DNA of 64,000 nt from Spongiactinospora sp. TRM90649 (GTDB taxonomy: Bacteria; Actinomycetota; Actinomycetes; Streptosporangiales; Streptosporangiaceae): NCBI RefSeq assembly GCF_029382225.1, contig NZ_JARLTC010000008.1:248001-312000 (forward strand). The letters are read 5' to 3'. Each line of letters begins with the position of its first letter. Within the stretch, counting starts at the first letter, position 1. The position numbers and the translations under genes were made by a program. A model generated the notes under the pieces. That model saw nothing but the letters and a program-made list of their open reading frames with translations, was not told the origin of the DNA and did no database searches. Positions 25,082 to 34,475 of this stretch are shown piece after piece.

Positions 25082-27244
25082 TCAGCGGCCGTCGTCGGTC
25101 TCCTTGGTCTCCTGGGTCCGCTCGGGTTCGTCGGGCGCCGAGCCCGACGAACCCGACGCGCTCGTGCACTTGACGTCGGTCTCCGGCCGGTAGACGGTGC
25201 GGATCGCGGGATCGCGCTTGATCACCTTGTCGCCCTGGTAGAAGACCCGGGTGACCTCGATGGTGAAGCCGCGCTGGCCGACCATCGGAATGCAGCCCGG
25301 CTTGTCGTCGGTCTCGCGGGTGAAGTCGGTGAAGCTGTGCCGCTCTGAGGAGATCGCCTTGATCTTGTCGTAGCGCTTGGTGCCCCAGAAGGTCACGGTG
25401 ATCGACGTCGAGGTGAAGCTGGTCTTGATCAGCACGCCGTGCTTGGAGTTGTTCTGCCACTGGAAGTCAGGCTGCGGGTAGGAGACCGTGGACTCCAGCC
25501 CGGCCGGGTAGCGGGAGATGTAGAACTCGTGCGGCGTGTGCTTGACGTCTTTCAGCCCGGCGAAGAACACCGCGTTGTACATCGTGGTGACGAACTGGGA
25601 GATGCCCCCGCCGACATCGTTGACCAGGCGTCCCGCCATGATCTGCGGAGCCATCACGAAGCCGCGCGCCGTGTCGCGGCGCCCGATGATCTCGTTCAGT
25701 GAGAACGTCTCGCCGGGCTTGACGAGGTGACCGTCCAGGAGCTTGGCGATGGTCTGGATGTTCGTCACCCTGGGCGCGCAGCAGGGGTGGTTCGTGGTGG
25801 CCTCGCTGATCTTCTCCTTGATGCCGAGCTTGCGCACCTCGGCCTCGCTGACCCTCGGCTCGATCTCGACGAGCGTGACCGGGATCGTACGGCTGCCGCC
25901 CTCGCGGACGACCGTCTCGACGTCGTCGGCGAGCTTGTCGGCGTCGACGCCCATGCCCGGCTTGCCGGGGATCAGCTTCGGTGCGCCGCCCACGATGTCG
26001 TAGCGGGCCTCGACGGGGGCCTTCGACGGATCGACCAGCCGGGACTCGACCGTGGCCAGCGCCTTCTCGGCGTCGAAGGAGGGGCGCAGCTCGCCCTGCT
26101 TGTCGGGCTCGAAGGCGAGGTTGGCGGCCAGCACGGTGACCGGGATCCTGGCGCGCTTGCCGCCCACGCTGAGCACGATCGGCGCGGCGACCGCCTTGCG
26201 GGCCATGCCGGCGGTGGTCTTGAACTCCTCGGCGGTGACCTTGGGGCGCACCACGGTGACCGGCAGATCGATCGGGCCGGGGGTGGCGGAGAGGTAACCG
26301 TCCTTGATCGCGGTGGCGGCGGCGTTCAGCTCCAGCGCGGTGCCGTCGCGGGGCACCTCGATCTTGGGTTTGATCCCCTCGTAGCGGATCTCGCCCTCGC
26401 GCACCGGGCGGTCGATCTTCTTGGCGAGCCCCTCCACCGCCTCGGTCAGCCGCACCTCGTCGACCGTCACCTTGGGATCGATCTCGGTCGTGCCGGTCAG
26501 CCCGCGCCAGACCTCCAGCGGGCCTGGGAAGCCGCTCGGGGCCTGCCCGACGGTGCTGGCGATGTCGAGTTCGAGCCCGGCGCGCTCCGGGATGATCTCG
26601 TACGGCACGCCGAGCGCCCGCGCCGGGATCTCCCTCTTGCTGCGTTCCTCAAGCCGCTCGCGCACCCGATCCGCCGCCTGGCTGACGGTGAGGCCGCCGA
26701 GATCGACGCCCAGGACCGTGGTGCCCGGCAGGATCGCGCCCGACATGATCACCGCGGGTACGGCGTAGGCCAGCCCCAGCAGCAGCACCACGGCCGCGAC
26801 CACGAACCCGACCCGGCGCGGCCTGCGGCGCGGCGGCCCCGGATGCGGGATCTCCACGGACGGCCCGCCGCCGAACGAGCCGGGCTCCTCCGCGCCGTTC
26901 GACGAGCCGGGCAGCGGGACGGGGTGACGGCGCTCGGGCGGGCCCGAGGTCGGCCACGGCTGGGCGGGCGGCGGCACCGGCGGAAGGCCGGATCCGGCCG
27001 GGGCGTCGGAGCCCGGGCCGCCGGCCGACGGTGAATCGGACGGGCCGAAGATGTCCGGGGAGACCCCGGGCGGCAATTTCCGGCCGTTGCCGTTGCCACC
27101 TGTGCCGGACTCACCGGGACGCTGCTTGGAGGCTCTCGCCTTCCCGCCCTTCGCGGACTTGCCCTTGGTGACCGGTGGGGTCGGCAGGGGAATAGCAGCG
27201 AACGGGTCCGTCGGCGGGTCTATCGACGCTCCGGCGTTCCGCAC
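25082..27244 (-). CDS. Membrane-anchored VanW family protein with peptidoglycan-binding domains
   Basis: 720 residues. The first ~145 are a Pro/Gly/Lys-rich disordered cytoplasmic tail (RRRPRR before the membrane). There is one transmembrane helix (~148-170: VGFVVAAVVLLLGLAYAVPAVIM). Then come extracellular repeats of the putative peptidoglycan-binding type (PG_binding_4-like, ~175-440), and a VanW domain (~470-620: CCAPRVTNIQTIAKLLDGHLVKPGETFSLNEIIGRR, then GGGISQFVTTMYNAVFFAGL). VanW accompanies some glycopeptide-resistance operons, but its function is unknown; chromosomal copies are common in actinobacteria. No van genes are nearby. GTG start; a GAGAGG-rich stretch precedes it. Confidence 0.88.
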   Translation of the reverse strand: MRNAGASIDPPTDPFAAIPLPTPPVTKGKSAKGGKARASKQRPGESGTGGNGNGRKLPPGVSPDIFGPSDSPSAGGPGSDAPAGSGLPPVPPPAQPWPTSGPPERRHPVPLPGSSNGAEEPGSFGGGPSVEIPHPGPPRRRPRRVGFVVAAVVLLLGLAYAVPAVIMSGAILPGTTVLGVDLGGLTVSQAADRVRERLEERSKREIPARALGVPYEIIPERAGLELDIASTVGQAPSGFPGPLEVWRGLTGTTEIDPKVTVDEVRLTEAVEGLAKKIDRPVREGEIRYEGIKPKIEVPRDGTALELNAAATAIKDGYLSATPGPIDLPVTVVRPKVTAEEFKTTAGMARKAVAAPIVLSVGGKRARIPVTVLAANLAFEPDKQGELRPSFDAEKALATVESRLVDPSKAPVEARYDIVGGAPKLIPGKPGMGVDADKLADDVETVVREGGSRTIPVTLVEIEPRVSEAEVRKLGIKEKISEATTNHPCCAPRVTNIQTIAKLLDGHLVKPGETFSLNEIIGRRDTARGFVMAPQIMAGRLVNDVGGGISQFVTTMYNAVFFAGLKDVKHTPHEFYISRYPAGLESTVSYPQPDFQWQNNSKHGVLIKTSFTSTSITVTFWGTKRYDKIKAISSERHSFTDFTRETDDKPGCIPMVGQRGFTIEVTRVFYQGDKVIKRDPAIRTVYRPETDVKCTSASGSSGSAPDEPERTQETKETDDGR

Positions 27245-27347
27245 GCCCCCGTCCTCTCGCTTCGTGGCCTCTCCTCACGCAACCCTACGGCACGGCTGTC
27301 CTCTGATGTCACAGAAAAGCGACATTGATCAACGACGTTGGGCCGGG

Positions 27348-28058
27348 TCATCCGGTCCAACGGTATCGGTGTTCCGGACGCCCGGCGGTGCCGTACTTCG
27401 GGCGTAGTTCGGCCCGTCCCGTGACGCATAGATACTCAAGGTATCGGCGGGCGCTCACTCGCGAAAGACCGGTCAGCGCGGCGGCTTCAGCGGCGGACAG
27501 GTCGGGGCCGTTGCCGCGCAGCGCGGCGGCGACGAGTGCGCAGGTCGCGGCGGACAGTCCCTTGGGGAGGCCGGGGACCGCCCGGCCGCCGGAGACCGTC
27601 CGGCCACGGGCCGGGGCGGTCGGGCGCGAGGCCCCGAAGAGGCGATCGACCTCCTCCTGACCGGCCTCCGGGCCGAGCGCGGTCAGCCGCCTCCGGGTGT
27701 CGGCGTACTGGGTCAGCCGGTCGTTCAGTGCCGCCGCGGTGAACGGCTTGATCAGATAGTTCACCGCGCCGCCCCGCATGGCCGCCTGCACGGTGGACAC
27801 GTCGCGGGCGGCGGTGATCACCAGGACGTCCACCGGGCGGGCCATCCCGCGCAGCGCCTTCAGCACGTCGAGCCCGGACATGTCGGGCAGGTAGATGTCG
27901 AGGAGCACCAGCTCGGGCCGGTGCTCCTCGACCGCCGCGATGGCCGCCCGCCCGGTGTGCGCGCAGGCCGCGACCGTGAAACCGGCCAGCCTGCCGACGT
28001 ATCCCGCGTGGATCCTGGCCACCATGAAGTCGTCGTCCACGACCAGCACCCGGATCAT
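27348..28058 (-). CDS. CitB/DcuR-type response regulator
   Basis: 236 residues. Receiver domain 1-120 with IRVLVVDDD acidic pocket, phospho-acceptor Asp in ELVLLDIYLPDMSG (about residue 53) and Lys in YLIKPF. The C-terminal ~60 residues are the CitB-type helix-turn-helix (LSAAEAAALTGLSRVSARRYLEYLCVTGRAELRPKYGTAGRPEHRYR). This class responds to di- and tricarboxylates. The start ATG overlaps the kinase stop (ATGA), with GGGAGGCGG upstream. The nearby divergent tctCBA operon is the likely target. Confidence 0.93.
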   Translation of the reverse strand: MIRVLVVDDDFMVARIHAGYVGRLAGFTVAACAHTGRAAIAAVEEHRPELVLLDIYLPDMSGLDVLKALRGMARPVDVLVITAARDVSTVQAAMRGGAVNYLIKPFTAAALNDRLTQYADTRRRLTALGPEAGQEEVDRLFGASRPTAPARGRTVSGGRAVPGLPKGLSAATCALVAAALRGNGPDLSAAEAAALTGLSRVSARRYLEYLCVTGRAELRPKYGTAGRPEHRYRWTG

Positions 28059-29677
28059 CGAGCCGCCTCCCTCTCGGCCACCGGCAGCAGCGCGGTGAAC
28101 ACGGCGCCGTCGGCGTTGTGGACCCGTACCCAGCCGCCCCGGCGCAGGCACGTGGACCGGGTCAGCGCCAGGCCCAGGCCGCGCGGCCCGGAGTTGGCGG
28201 CCTTGGTGGTGAAACCGTCTCGGAACACTTCCTCGGCGAGCTCCGGGCGGACGCCGGGGCCGGAGTCGCGGACCCTGACGTGCAGGCCGTCGGCGTCGGT
28301 GCGGACGAAGACCTCGACGGTGCCCGGATCACCGGCGGTCTCCAGCGCGTCCAGCGCGTTGGCGACCAGGTTGCCGACCACGAGGACGGCGTCGTGCGGA
28401 TCGCCGATGGCGTCCTCCTCCACCCGCGAGTCGGCGGTGACCAGCAGCCGCGCCCCGCGCTCCGCCGCCTCGGCGGACTTGGCCAGCAGCAGCGCGGCCA
28501 GCGTCGGCTCGGCCACCCGCTCGCGGATGCCGGCGGCGTACTCGCTGTACGCCTCGGTGGTCTGGGTGATGTACCGGACGGCGGCCTCGTGCTCGCCGAG
28601 TTCGAGCAGCCCGACCACGGTGTGCATGCGGTTGGCGAACTCGTGCGCCTGGGCCCGCAGCGCCTCGGTGGTGCTGCTCGCCTGGTCTAGTTCACCGGCC
28701 AGGCGCACCAGCTCGGTGCGGTCCCGCAGCGTCACCACCCACCCCCGGTGCTGCCCGCGCACGACCACCTCCGTGCGGTTGAGCACCAGCACCCGGCCAC
28801 GGCGCAGCACCAGGCGGTCCTCGCCGGGATCGTCGCCGCCGAGCACGTCGCGGATGCGGTCGGACAGCGGGATCTCCTCCAGCGTGCGCCCGACCGGGTC
28901 GCCCGCGAGGCCGAGCAGATCCCTGGCCGCGTCGTTGACCAGCGTCACCCTGGCAGACAGGTCGAGGGCGAGCACGCCCTCCTTGACGCCGTGCAGCATC
29001 CCCTCGCGCTGTTCGAGCAGCGCGGCGATCTCACGCGGCTCCAGGCCGAAGGTCTGACGGCGGACCCGCTGGGTGATCAGCGCCGCCGCCCCCGACCCTG
29101 CTGCCAGGACGGCGAGCACCGTCCACAGCAGCGGCGGCAGCGCGGCGGCGAGCTGGTCGGCGACCTCCGCCTCCAGTACCCCCACCGACGCCAGCCCGAT
29201 CACCCGGCCGCCCGAGTCGAAGATCGGCGCCTTGCCGCGCACCGACCGGCCCAGCGTGCCGGTCTCGATGCCGGTCCAGCCCTCCCCCGTGGTGAGCACC
29301 TGGGAGCCGTCGGTGGACAGCCGCTTGCCGATCAGCGCCGGGTTGGGGTGGGCGTAGCGGATCTGCCGGCTGTTGGCGATCACCACGTAGTCGGCGCCGG
29401 TCTCGCGCCGCACCCCCTCGGCGATCGGCTGCAGGATCGTCTCGGGCCGGGGCGCGGCGAAGGCCGCCCGTACCTCGGGCAGCCCCGCCACCGACTCGGC
29501 GATGGCCAGGGCCCGCTGCTCGTACTGGCGGTCGAGCTGGTCGCGGGTGTGCCGCACCCAGACCGCGGCGGTACCGCCCACCGCGATGATGACGATCACC
29601 ATCTGGAGCAAGAAGAGTTGCGTGCCGAGCGACGCGTTGAGCACGCGCCGCAGCGCTCCACCTACCACCGTTCTCAT
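28055..29677 (-). CDS. CitA/DcuS-type sensor histidine kinase
   Basis: 540 residues. Membrane helix ~20-40, an extracytoplasmic PAS-like sensor (~45-170, with ADYVVIANSRQIRYAHPNPALIGKRL), a second helix (~175-195), a cytoplasmic PAS domain (~215-320), and a short kinase core with HEFANRMHTVVGLLELG (phospho-acceptor His) and an ATPase with N-box NLVANALDALE and DSGPGV. This is the CitA/DcuS architecture for citrate or C4-dicarboxylate sensing. The ATG at 29677 gives the usual N-terminus; an in-frame ATG 42 bases upstream is less likely. Divergent from tctC, so it is probably the sensor for the tricarboxylate transporter. Confidence 0.92.
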   Translation of the reverse strand: MRTVVGGALRRVLNASLGTQLFLLQMVIVIIAVGGTAAVWVRHTRDQLDRQYEQRALAIAESVAGLPEVRAAFAAPRPETILQPIAEGVRRETGADYVVIANSRQIRYAHPNPALIGKRLSTDGSQVLTTGEGWTGIETGTLGRSVRGKAPIFDSGGRVIGLASVGVLEAEVADQLAAALPPLLWTVLAVLAAGSGAAALITQRVRRQTFGLEPREIAALLEQREGMLHGVKEGVLALDLSARVTLVNDAARDLLGLAGDPVGRTLEEIPLSDRIRDVLGGDDPGEDRLVLRRGRVLVLNRTEVVVRGQHRGWVVTLRDRTELVRLAGELDQASSTTEALRAQAHEFANRMHTVVGLLELGEHEAAVRYITQTTEAYSEYAAGIRERVAEPTLAALLLAKSAEAAERGARLLVTADSRVEEDAIGDPHDAVLVVGNLVANALDALETAGDPGTVEVFVRTDADGLHVRVRDSGPGVRPELAEEVFRDGFTTKAANSGPRGLGLALTRSTCLRRGGWVRVHNADGAVFTALLPVAEREAAR

Positions 29678-29727
29678 GCAAGCAGCGGGATATAACGACC
29701 ACGTCGCAATGGGCAGCATCGATCGAC

Positions 29728-29755
29728 GACCAATAGCTCCTATTCATGACCAATA
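29728..29755. promoter_or_regulatory. Candidate response-regulator sites between kinase and tctC
   Basis: GACCAATA occurs twice with a 20-base period (29728-29735, 29748-29755), enclosing the dyad AATAG-CTC-CTATT (29732-29744). This AT-rich patch sits midway in the 173-base divergent region and is the best candidate binding site for the CitB-type regulator. Confidence 0.45.
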
Positions 29756-29850
29756 AGGCCAATACGACGCCAAACACGCAAAGGCTCGACGGTTTCCCCT
29801 TCGGCGCTCAGCATCCACACCACATTCGCACAATCGCCGATGGAGTTTCC

Positions 29851-30819
29851 ATGCGTATTCGCAGGCTCGCCGCGCTGGCGCTCGCCGTACTGGCCCTTTC
29901 CGCGTGCGGAGCCCGTCCGGAGGGCGCGGGGAGCCCGACCGCGCTGCGGATCATGGCCCCGGCCGCCCCCGGCGGCGGCTGGGACCAGACCTCCCGCACG
30001 GCGGAACAGGCCCTCAAGGCCGCCGACCCCGGCCGCAAGGTCGAGGTGTTCAACGTGCCGGGGGCCGGAGGCACCATCGGCCTGGCCCGGCTCGCGGGCG
30101 AGAAGGGCGACGGCGGGCTGCTGATGACCATGGGCCTGGTGATGGTCGGGGCCATCGAGCAGAACAGGTCCAAGGTCACCCTCGCCGAGACCACGCCGAT
30201 CGCCAAGCTGACCGAGGAGTACGAGATCGTGGTCGTCCCGGCGTCCTCGCCGCACCGGACGCTGGCCGACCTGGTGGCCGCCTGGAAGGCCGACCCGGCC
30301 AAGGTCCCGATCGCGGGCGGCTCGGCGGGCGGCACCGACCACATCCTGGCCGGACTGATGGCCAAGGCGGCGGGCATCGACCCGAAACAGGTCAACTACA
30401 TCGCGCACTCGGGCGGCGGCGAGGCACTGAACGCCCTGCTCGGCGAAAAGGTCGGGGCCGGGGTGTCGGGCATCGGCGAGTTCGCCGACCATGTGCGCTC
30501 AGGACGCCTGCGCGCACTCGCGGTCAGCTCCCCATCCCGCCTGGCCAACGTGGACGCCCCCACCCTCCAGGAGGGCGGCCTCAACGTGATCCTCGCCAAC
30601 TGGCGCGGCTTCGTCGCCCCCTCCGGCCTGAACGAAGCCCAGACCAAGTCCCTCACAGACGCCGTCACCCGCATGCATGCCTCCCCCACCTGGCAAAACG
30701 CGATCCGCAAGAACGGCTGGATCGACTCCTTCCAAACCGGCCGCCCCTTCGCCGACTACCTCACCACCGAACAGGCGAGGGTCAAGACCATCATCACCGA
30801 AATGGGCCTGGCCTCCTGA
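29851..30819 (+). CDS. tctC: Tripartite tricarboxylate transporter substrate-binding lipoprotein
   Basis: 322 residues. Lipoprotein signal [19 protein letters not shown] with Cys19 as lipid anchor, then a Bug/TctC periplasmic-binding fold: [41 protein letters not shown], and [22 protein letters not shown]. The PGGGWD and GGTIG loops bind the carboxylates of citrate-like ligands in the family. It delivers ligand to TctAB on the outer face of the membrane. The ATG at 29851 follows GATGGAG. It is divergent from the sensor kinase and followed by a long inverted repeat before tctB. Confidence 0.93.
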   Translation: MRIRRLAALALAVLALSACGARPEGAGSPTALRIMAPAAPGGGWDQTSRTAEQALKAADPGRKVEVFNVPGAGGTIGLARLAGEKGDGGLLMTMGLVMVGAIEQNRSKVTLAETTPIAKLTEEYEIVVVPASSPHRTLADLVAAWKADPAKVPIAGGSAGGTDHILAGLMAKAAGIDPKQVNYIAHSGGGEALNALLGEKVGAGVSGIGEFADHVRSGRLRALAVSSPSRLANVDAPTLQEGGLNVILANWRGFVAPSGLNEAQTKSLTDAVTRMHASPTWQNAIRKNGWIDSFQTGRPFADYLTTEQARVKTIITEMGLAS

Positions 30820-30833
30820 TGCCCCCCACCCCC

Positions 30834-30946
30834 GAAGACCCTCCCGCCCTGCCGGGGAGAGCGGCACACGGCAAAATTTCTTCCCCGCCCCCGGGAAGAG
30901 GGCCAGACCGCTCCGGAGCGCCCGGCCTCGCGCCGGGAGGGTCTTC
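30834..30946 (+). promoter_or_regulatory. Long-range inverted repeat between tctC and tctB
   Basis: Perfect 13-bp arms GAAGACCCTCCCG (30834-30846) and CGGGAGGGTCTTC (30934-30946) about 87 bases apart. The right arm contains the GGGAGGG that is the best ribosome site for tctB (start 30951). Pairing would both stabilise the tctC message and hide that site. Confidence 0.65.
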
Positions 30947-30950
30947 TGGG

Positions 30951-31472
30951 ATGGCCGAGGGGGGCCGGCGGTGGCGGCCGTCGCTCTGGGGTGGGGGGTG
31001 GGCCGTGGAGGTGGTTCCGGCGGTGGGGGTGCTGGGGCTTGGGGTTTATGTGATCGTCGGTACCGCAGGGGTCGGTACCGCATCGGCCGCGCTTGGGCCC
31101 GGGCCCCGGTTCTTTCCCGTCGTCGTCGGGGTGGCCCTCGTGCTGACCGGGGTCTGTTATGTCATCGACGTGCTGCGCGGTGGCCGGGGAGACCCTGAGC
31201 ACGGGGAGGATATGGACTCCTCCGCCCCCGGCGACCTTCGGGCCGTCGCCCTGACCAGTGGCATCTTCCTGGGCTTCGCCGTCACGCTCGATCTGCTCGG
31301 CTGGATCATCGGGGGCGCGTTGCTCTTCTTCGGCCTGGCCGTCGTCCTCGGCGCGCGTCGCCGTGCCCGTGCCGCCGGTCTCGCCGTCGTCCTCTCCGTG
31401 GTCACGCACGTCGCCTTCGTCGAAGGGCTCGGCGTGACCCTGCCCGCCGGGCTGCTCTCGGGGGTGCTCTAG
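30951..31472 (+). CDS. tctB: Tripartite tricarboxylate transporter small membrane subunit
   Basis: 173 residues with four predicted membrane helices ([92 protein letters not shown]), matching the TctB family, including the GPRFFP motif after helix 1. It pairs with TctA to form the sodium- or proton-driven permease. The ATG at 30951 is preceded by GGGAGGG inside an inverted repeat. The stop TAG overlaps the tctA GTG by one base, so the two are translated together. Confidence 0.88.
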   Translation: MAEGGRRWRPSLWGGGWAVEVVPAVGVLGLGVYVIVGTAGVGTASAALGPGPRFFPVVVGVALVLTGVCYVIDVLRGGRGDPEHGEDMDSSAPGDLRAVALTSGIFLGFAVTLDLLGWIIGGALLFFGLAVVLGARRRARAAGLAVVLSVVTHVAFVEGLGVTLPAGLLSGVL

Positions 31473-32980
31473 TGGACTCCTTCGGCCTGCTGATCGACGG
31501 GTTCGCCACCGCGCTCACCCCCGTCAACCTGCTCTACGCCCTCGCCGGGGTGACGCTGGGCACGCTCGTCGGGGTGCTGCCCGGCATCGGCCCGGCGATG
31601 ACCGTGGCGCTCCTGCTGCCGATCACCTTCACCGTGCCCCCGGCCAGCGCGTTCATCATGTTCGCGGGGATCTACTACGGCGGCATGTACGGCGGTTCCA
31701 CCACATCGATCCTGCTCAACACGCCCGGCGAGAGCGCGTCCATGATCACCGCGCTGGAGGGCAACAAGATGGCCAGGCGCGGACGCGCCGCGCAGGCCCT
31801 CGCCACCGCCGCGATCGGCTCCTTCGTGGCCGGGACCATCGCCACCGCGCTGCTGGTGGTCGCCGCCCCGGTCGTCGTGGACATCGCGATCTCCTTCGGC
31901 CCGGAGGACTACTTCGCGCTGGCGATCCTCGCCTTCACCGCCGTGTCGTCGGTGCTGTCGCGCTCGGTCGTGCGCGGGCTGGCCTCGCTCGGCGTCGGCC
32001 TGGCGATCGGCCTGATCGGCATCGACCAGCAGACCGGGCAGGCCCGGCTCACGCTCGGCGTCCCGCAGCTTCTCGACGGCATCGACGTGGTGATCGTCGC
32101 GGTGGGGCTGTTCGCGGTCGGCGAGGTGCTCTACGTGGCGTCCCGGCTGCGTCACGCCGCGCCCGACGTGGTGCCGGTGGGCCGCGCGTTCCTCGGCCGG
32201 TCGGACTGGGCGCGGTCCTGGCGGCCCTGGATGCGCGGCACCGTGCTCGGCTTCCCGTTCGGCGCGCTGCCGGGCGGCGGCGCGGAGATCCCGACGTTCC
32301 TGTCGTATGCGGCGGAGCGACGGCTGGCGCGCGGCATCGCCCGCGAGGAGTACGGCAAGGGCGCCATCGAGGGCGTCGCGGGGCCGGAGGCCGCCAACAA
32401 CGCCTCGGCGGCGGGCACGCTCGTCCCGCTGCTCAGCCTGGGGCTGCCCACCTCCGCCACCGCCGCGATCATGCTCGCCGCCTTCCAGCGGTACGGCCTG
32501 CAGCCCGGCCCGCAGCTCTTCGACCACGACCCGGCGCTGGTCTGGGGCATGATCGCCTCGCTGTTCGTGGGCAACGCGATGCTGCTGGTGCTGAACCTGC
32601 CGCTGGCCCCGGCGTGGGCGATGGTCCTGCGGGTGCCGCGCCCCTACCTCTACGCGGGGATCGTGATGTTCGCGGCCCTCGGCGTCTACGCGCTGAACGC
32701 CTCGCGGGTGGACCTGATCGTGCTCTACGTGCTCGGCGTGATCGGCTACGGCATGCGGCGCTTCGGGCTGCCGGTCGCGCCCGCCGTGATCGGGATGATC
32801 CTCGGGCCGCTCGCCGAGGTCCAGCTCCGCCGGGCGCTGGCCATCGGCGCGGGCGATCCGGCGGTGCTGGTCGGCAGCCCGGTGGCGGTGGCCTTCCTGG
32901 CCCTAGCGGCGCTGGCGCTCGCCGTACCGGCGGTACGGCGAGCCACCACAGCCTTTACCGCCCAGAGGGCTACTCGGTGA
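31472..32980 (+). CDS. tctA: Tripartite tricarboxylate transporter large membrane subunit
   Basis: 502 residues with about 11-12 membrane segments. Conserved TctA motifs: [26 protein letters not shown] (~30-55), [24 protein letters not shown] (~68-92), the repeated half [23 protein letters not shown] (~265-287), and [30 protein letters not shown]. It is the channel-forming subunit of the binding-protein-dependent secondary transporter fed by TctC. GTG start overlapping the tctB stop. Its 3' end overlaps the convergent gatB by 11 bases with no intervening terminator. Confidence 0.95.
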   Translation: MDSFGLLIDGFATALTPVNLLYALAGVTLGTLVGVLPGIGPAMTVALLLPITFTVPPASAFIMFAGIYYGGMYGGSTTSILLNTPGESASMITALEGNKMARRGRAAQALATAAIGSFVAGTIATALLVVAAPVVVDIAISFGPEDYFALAILAFTAVSSVLSRSVVRGLASLGVGLAIGLIGIDQQTGQARLTLGVPQLLDGIDVVIVAVGLFAVGEVLYVASRLRHAAPDVVPVGRAFLGRSDWARSWRPWMRGTVLGFPFGALPGGGAEIPTFLSYAAERRLARGIAREEYGKGAIEGVAGPEAANNASAAGTLVPLLSLGLPTSATAAIMLAAFQRYGLQPGPQLFDHDPALVWGMIASLFVGNAMLLVLNLPLAPAWAMVLRVPRPYLYAGIVMFAALGVYALNASRVDLIVLYVLGVIGYGMRRFGLPVAPAVIGMILGPLAEVQLRRALAIGAGDPAVLVGSPVAVAFLALAALALAVPAVRRATTAFTAQRATR

Positions 32981-34475
32981 CGCCCAGCCGCTCCAGGATG
33001 AGCTGGCGGGCCCGGCCGGCGTCGGCCTTGCCCCTGCTGGCCTTCATCACGCCGCCGACCAACGCGCCGACCGCGGCGATCTTGCCGCCGCGCACCTTGT
33101 CGGCCGCGGCCGCGTTGTCCGCGATGACCTGGTCGACGATGGCGGTCAGCTCGCCCTCGTCGCTCACCACCCGCAGGCCGCGCCTCTCCACGACCTCGTC
33201 GGGGTCGCCCTCGCCGGCCAGCACGCCTTCGAGCACCTGCCTGGCCAGCTTGTCGTTGACCGCGCCCTCGGCGACCAGCGCGCACACCCTGGCCACCTGG
33301 ACTGGGGTGATCGCCAGCTCGGACAGGCCGGTGCCCGCCTCGTTGGCGCGGCGGGCCAGCTCGCCCATCCACCACTTGCGCGCGTCGGCGGCGGGCGCGC
33401 CCGCGGCCACCGTCGCCTCGACCAGGTCGATGGCGTCGGCGTTGTGCATCGACCGCATGTCGAGGTCGGAGGCGCCCCACTCGCTCTGGAGCCGCGCCCG
33501 GCGCACCCGGGGCTGCTCGGGCATCCCCTCGCGCAGGCTCTCGACCCACTGCGGGTCGGGGGCGATCGGCACCAGGTCGGGCTCGGGGAAGTAGCGGTAG
33601 TCCTGCGCCTCCTCCTTCGATCGCCCGGAGGTCGTGCCGCCGGTGTCCTCGTGGAAGTGGCGGGTCTCCTGCACGATCCGGCCGCCGTCGGTGAGGATGG
33701 CCGCCTGGCGCTCGATCTCGTGCCGGACCGCGCGATCCACGCTGCGCAGCGAGTTGACGTTCTTGGTCTCGGTCCGGGTGCCCCACTCGGAGGAGCCGCG
33801 CGGCATCAGCGAGACGTTGACGTCACACCGCAGCGAGCCCTCCTCCATCCGCACGTCGGACACGCCGAGGGCGCGCATCAGCTCGCGCAGCTCGGCCACG
33901 TAGGCCCGGGCGATTTCCGGCGCGAGCCGGTCGGTGCCCTCGATGGGCTTGGTGACGATCTCCACCAGCGGGATGCCGGCGCGGTTGTAGTCGACGATCG
34001 AGTAGTCGGCCCCCTGGATGCGACCGGTGGCCCCGCCCATGTGGGTGGACTTGCCGGTGTCCTCCTCCAGGTGCACCCGCTCGATCTCGACCCGCACGAC
34101 CTTGCCGTCCACGTCGACGTCGAGGTGACCGTTGACGCACAGCGGCTCGTCGTACTGGCTGATCTGGTAGTTCTTCGGCATGTCCGGATAGAAGTAGTTC
34201 TTCCTCGCGAACCTGCACCACGACGCGATCGAGCAGTTCAGCGCCAGCCCGATCCTGATCGTCGACTCGATGGCCTTCTCGTTCGCCACCGGCAGCGACC
34301 CGGGCAACGCCAGGCACACCGGGCACACCTGCGTGTTCGGCGCCGCCCCGAACTCGGTCCTGCACCCGCAGAACATCTTCGACGCCGTACCCAGCTCGAC
34401 ATGGACCTCCATGCCCAGCACCGGCTCAAAGCGCCCCAGCGCCTCGTCGTACGGCATGAGCGTCTCAGTGCTCAT
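32970..34475 (-). CDS. gatB: Asp/Glu-tRNA amidotransferase subunit B
   Basis: 501 residues. GatB binds Glu-tRNA(Gln) or Asp-tRNA(Asn) and activates the side chain with ATP for amidation by GatA. Catalytic cradle: [38 protein letters not shown] (zinc-type cysteines), and [22 protein letters not shown]. The helical and YqeY/tail domains are at the C-terminus (~355-500), with the typical QLILERLGV end. The ATG at 34475 overlaps the gatA stop. The operon order gatC-gatA-gatB is standard. Confidence 0.97.
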   Translation of the reverse strand: MSTETLMPYDEALGRFEPVLGMEVHVELGTASKMFCGCRTEFGAAPNTQVCPVCLALPGSLPVANEKAIESTIRIGLALNCSIASWCRFARKNYFYPDMPKNYQISQYDEPLCVNGHLDVDVDGKVVRVEIERVHLEEDTGKSTHMGGATGRIQGADYSIVDYNRAGIPLVEIVTKPIEGTDRLAPEIARAYVAELRELMRALGVSDVRMEEGSLRCDVNVSLMPRGSSEWGTRTETKNVNSLRSVDRAVRHEIERQAAILTDGGRIVQETRHFHEDTGGTTSGRSKEEAQDYRYFPEPDLVPIAPDPQWVESLREGMPEQPRVRRARLQSEWGASDLDMRSMHNADAIDLVEATVAAGAPAADARKWWMGELARRANEAGTGLSELAITPVQVARVCALVAEGAVNDKLARQVLEGVLAGEGDPDEVVERRGLRVVSDEGELTAIVDQVIADNAAAADKVRGGKIAAVGALVGGVMKASRGKADAGRARQLILERLGVTE

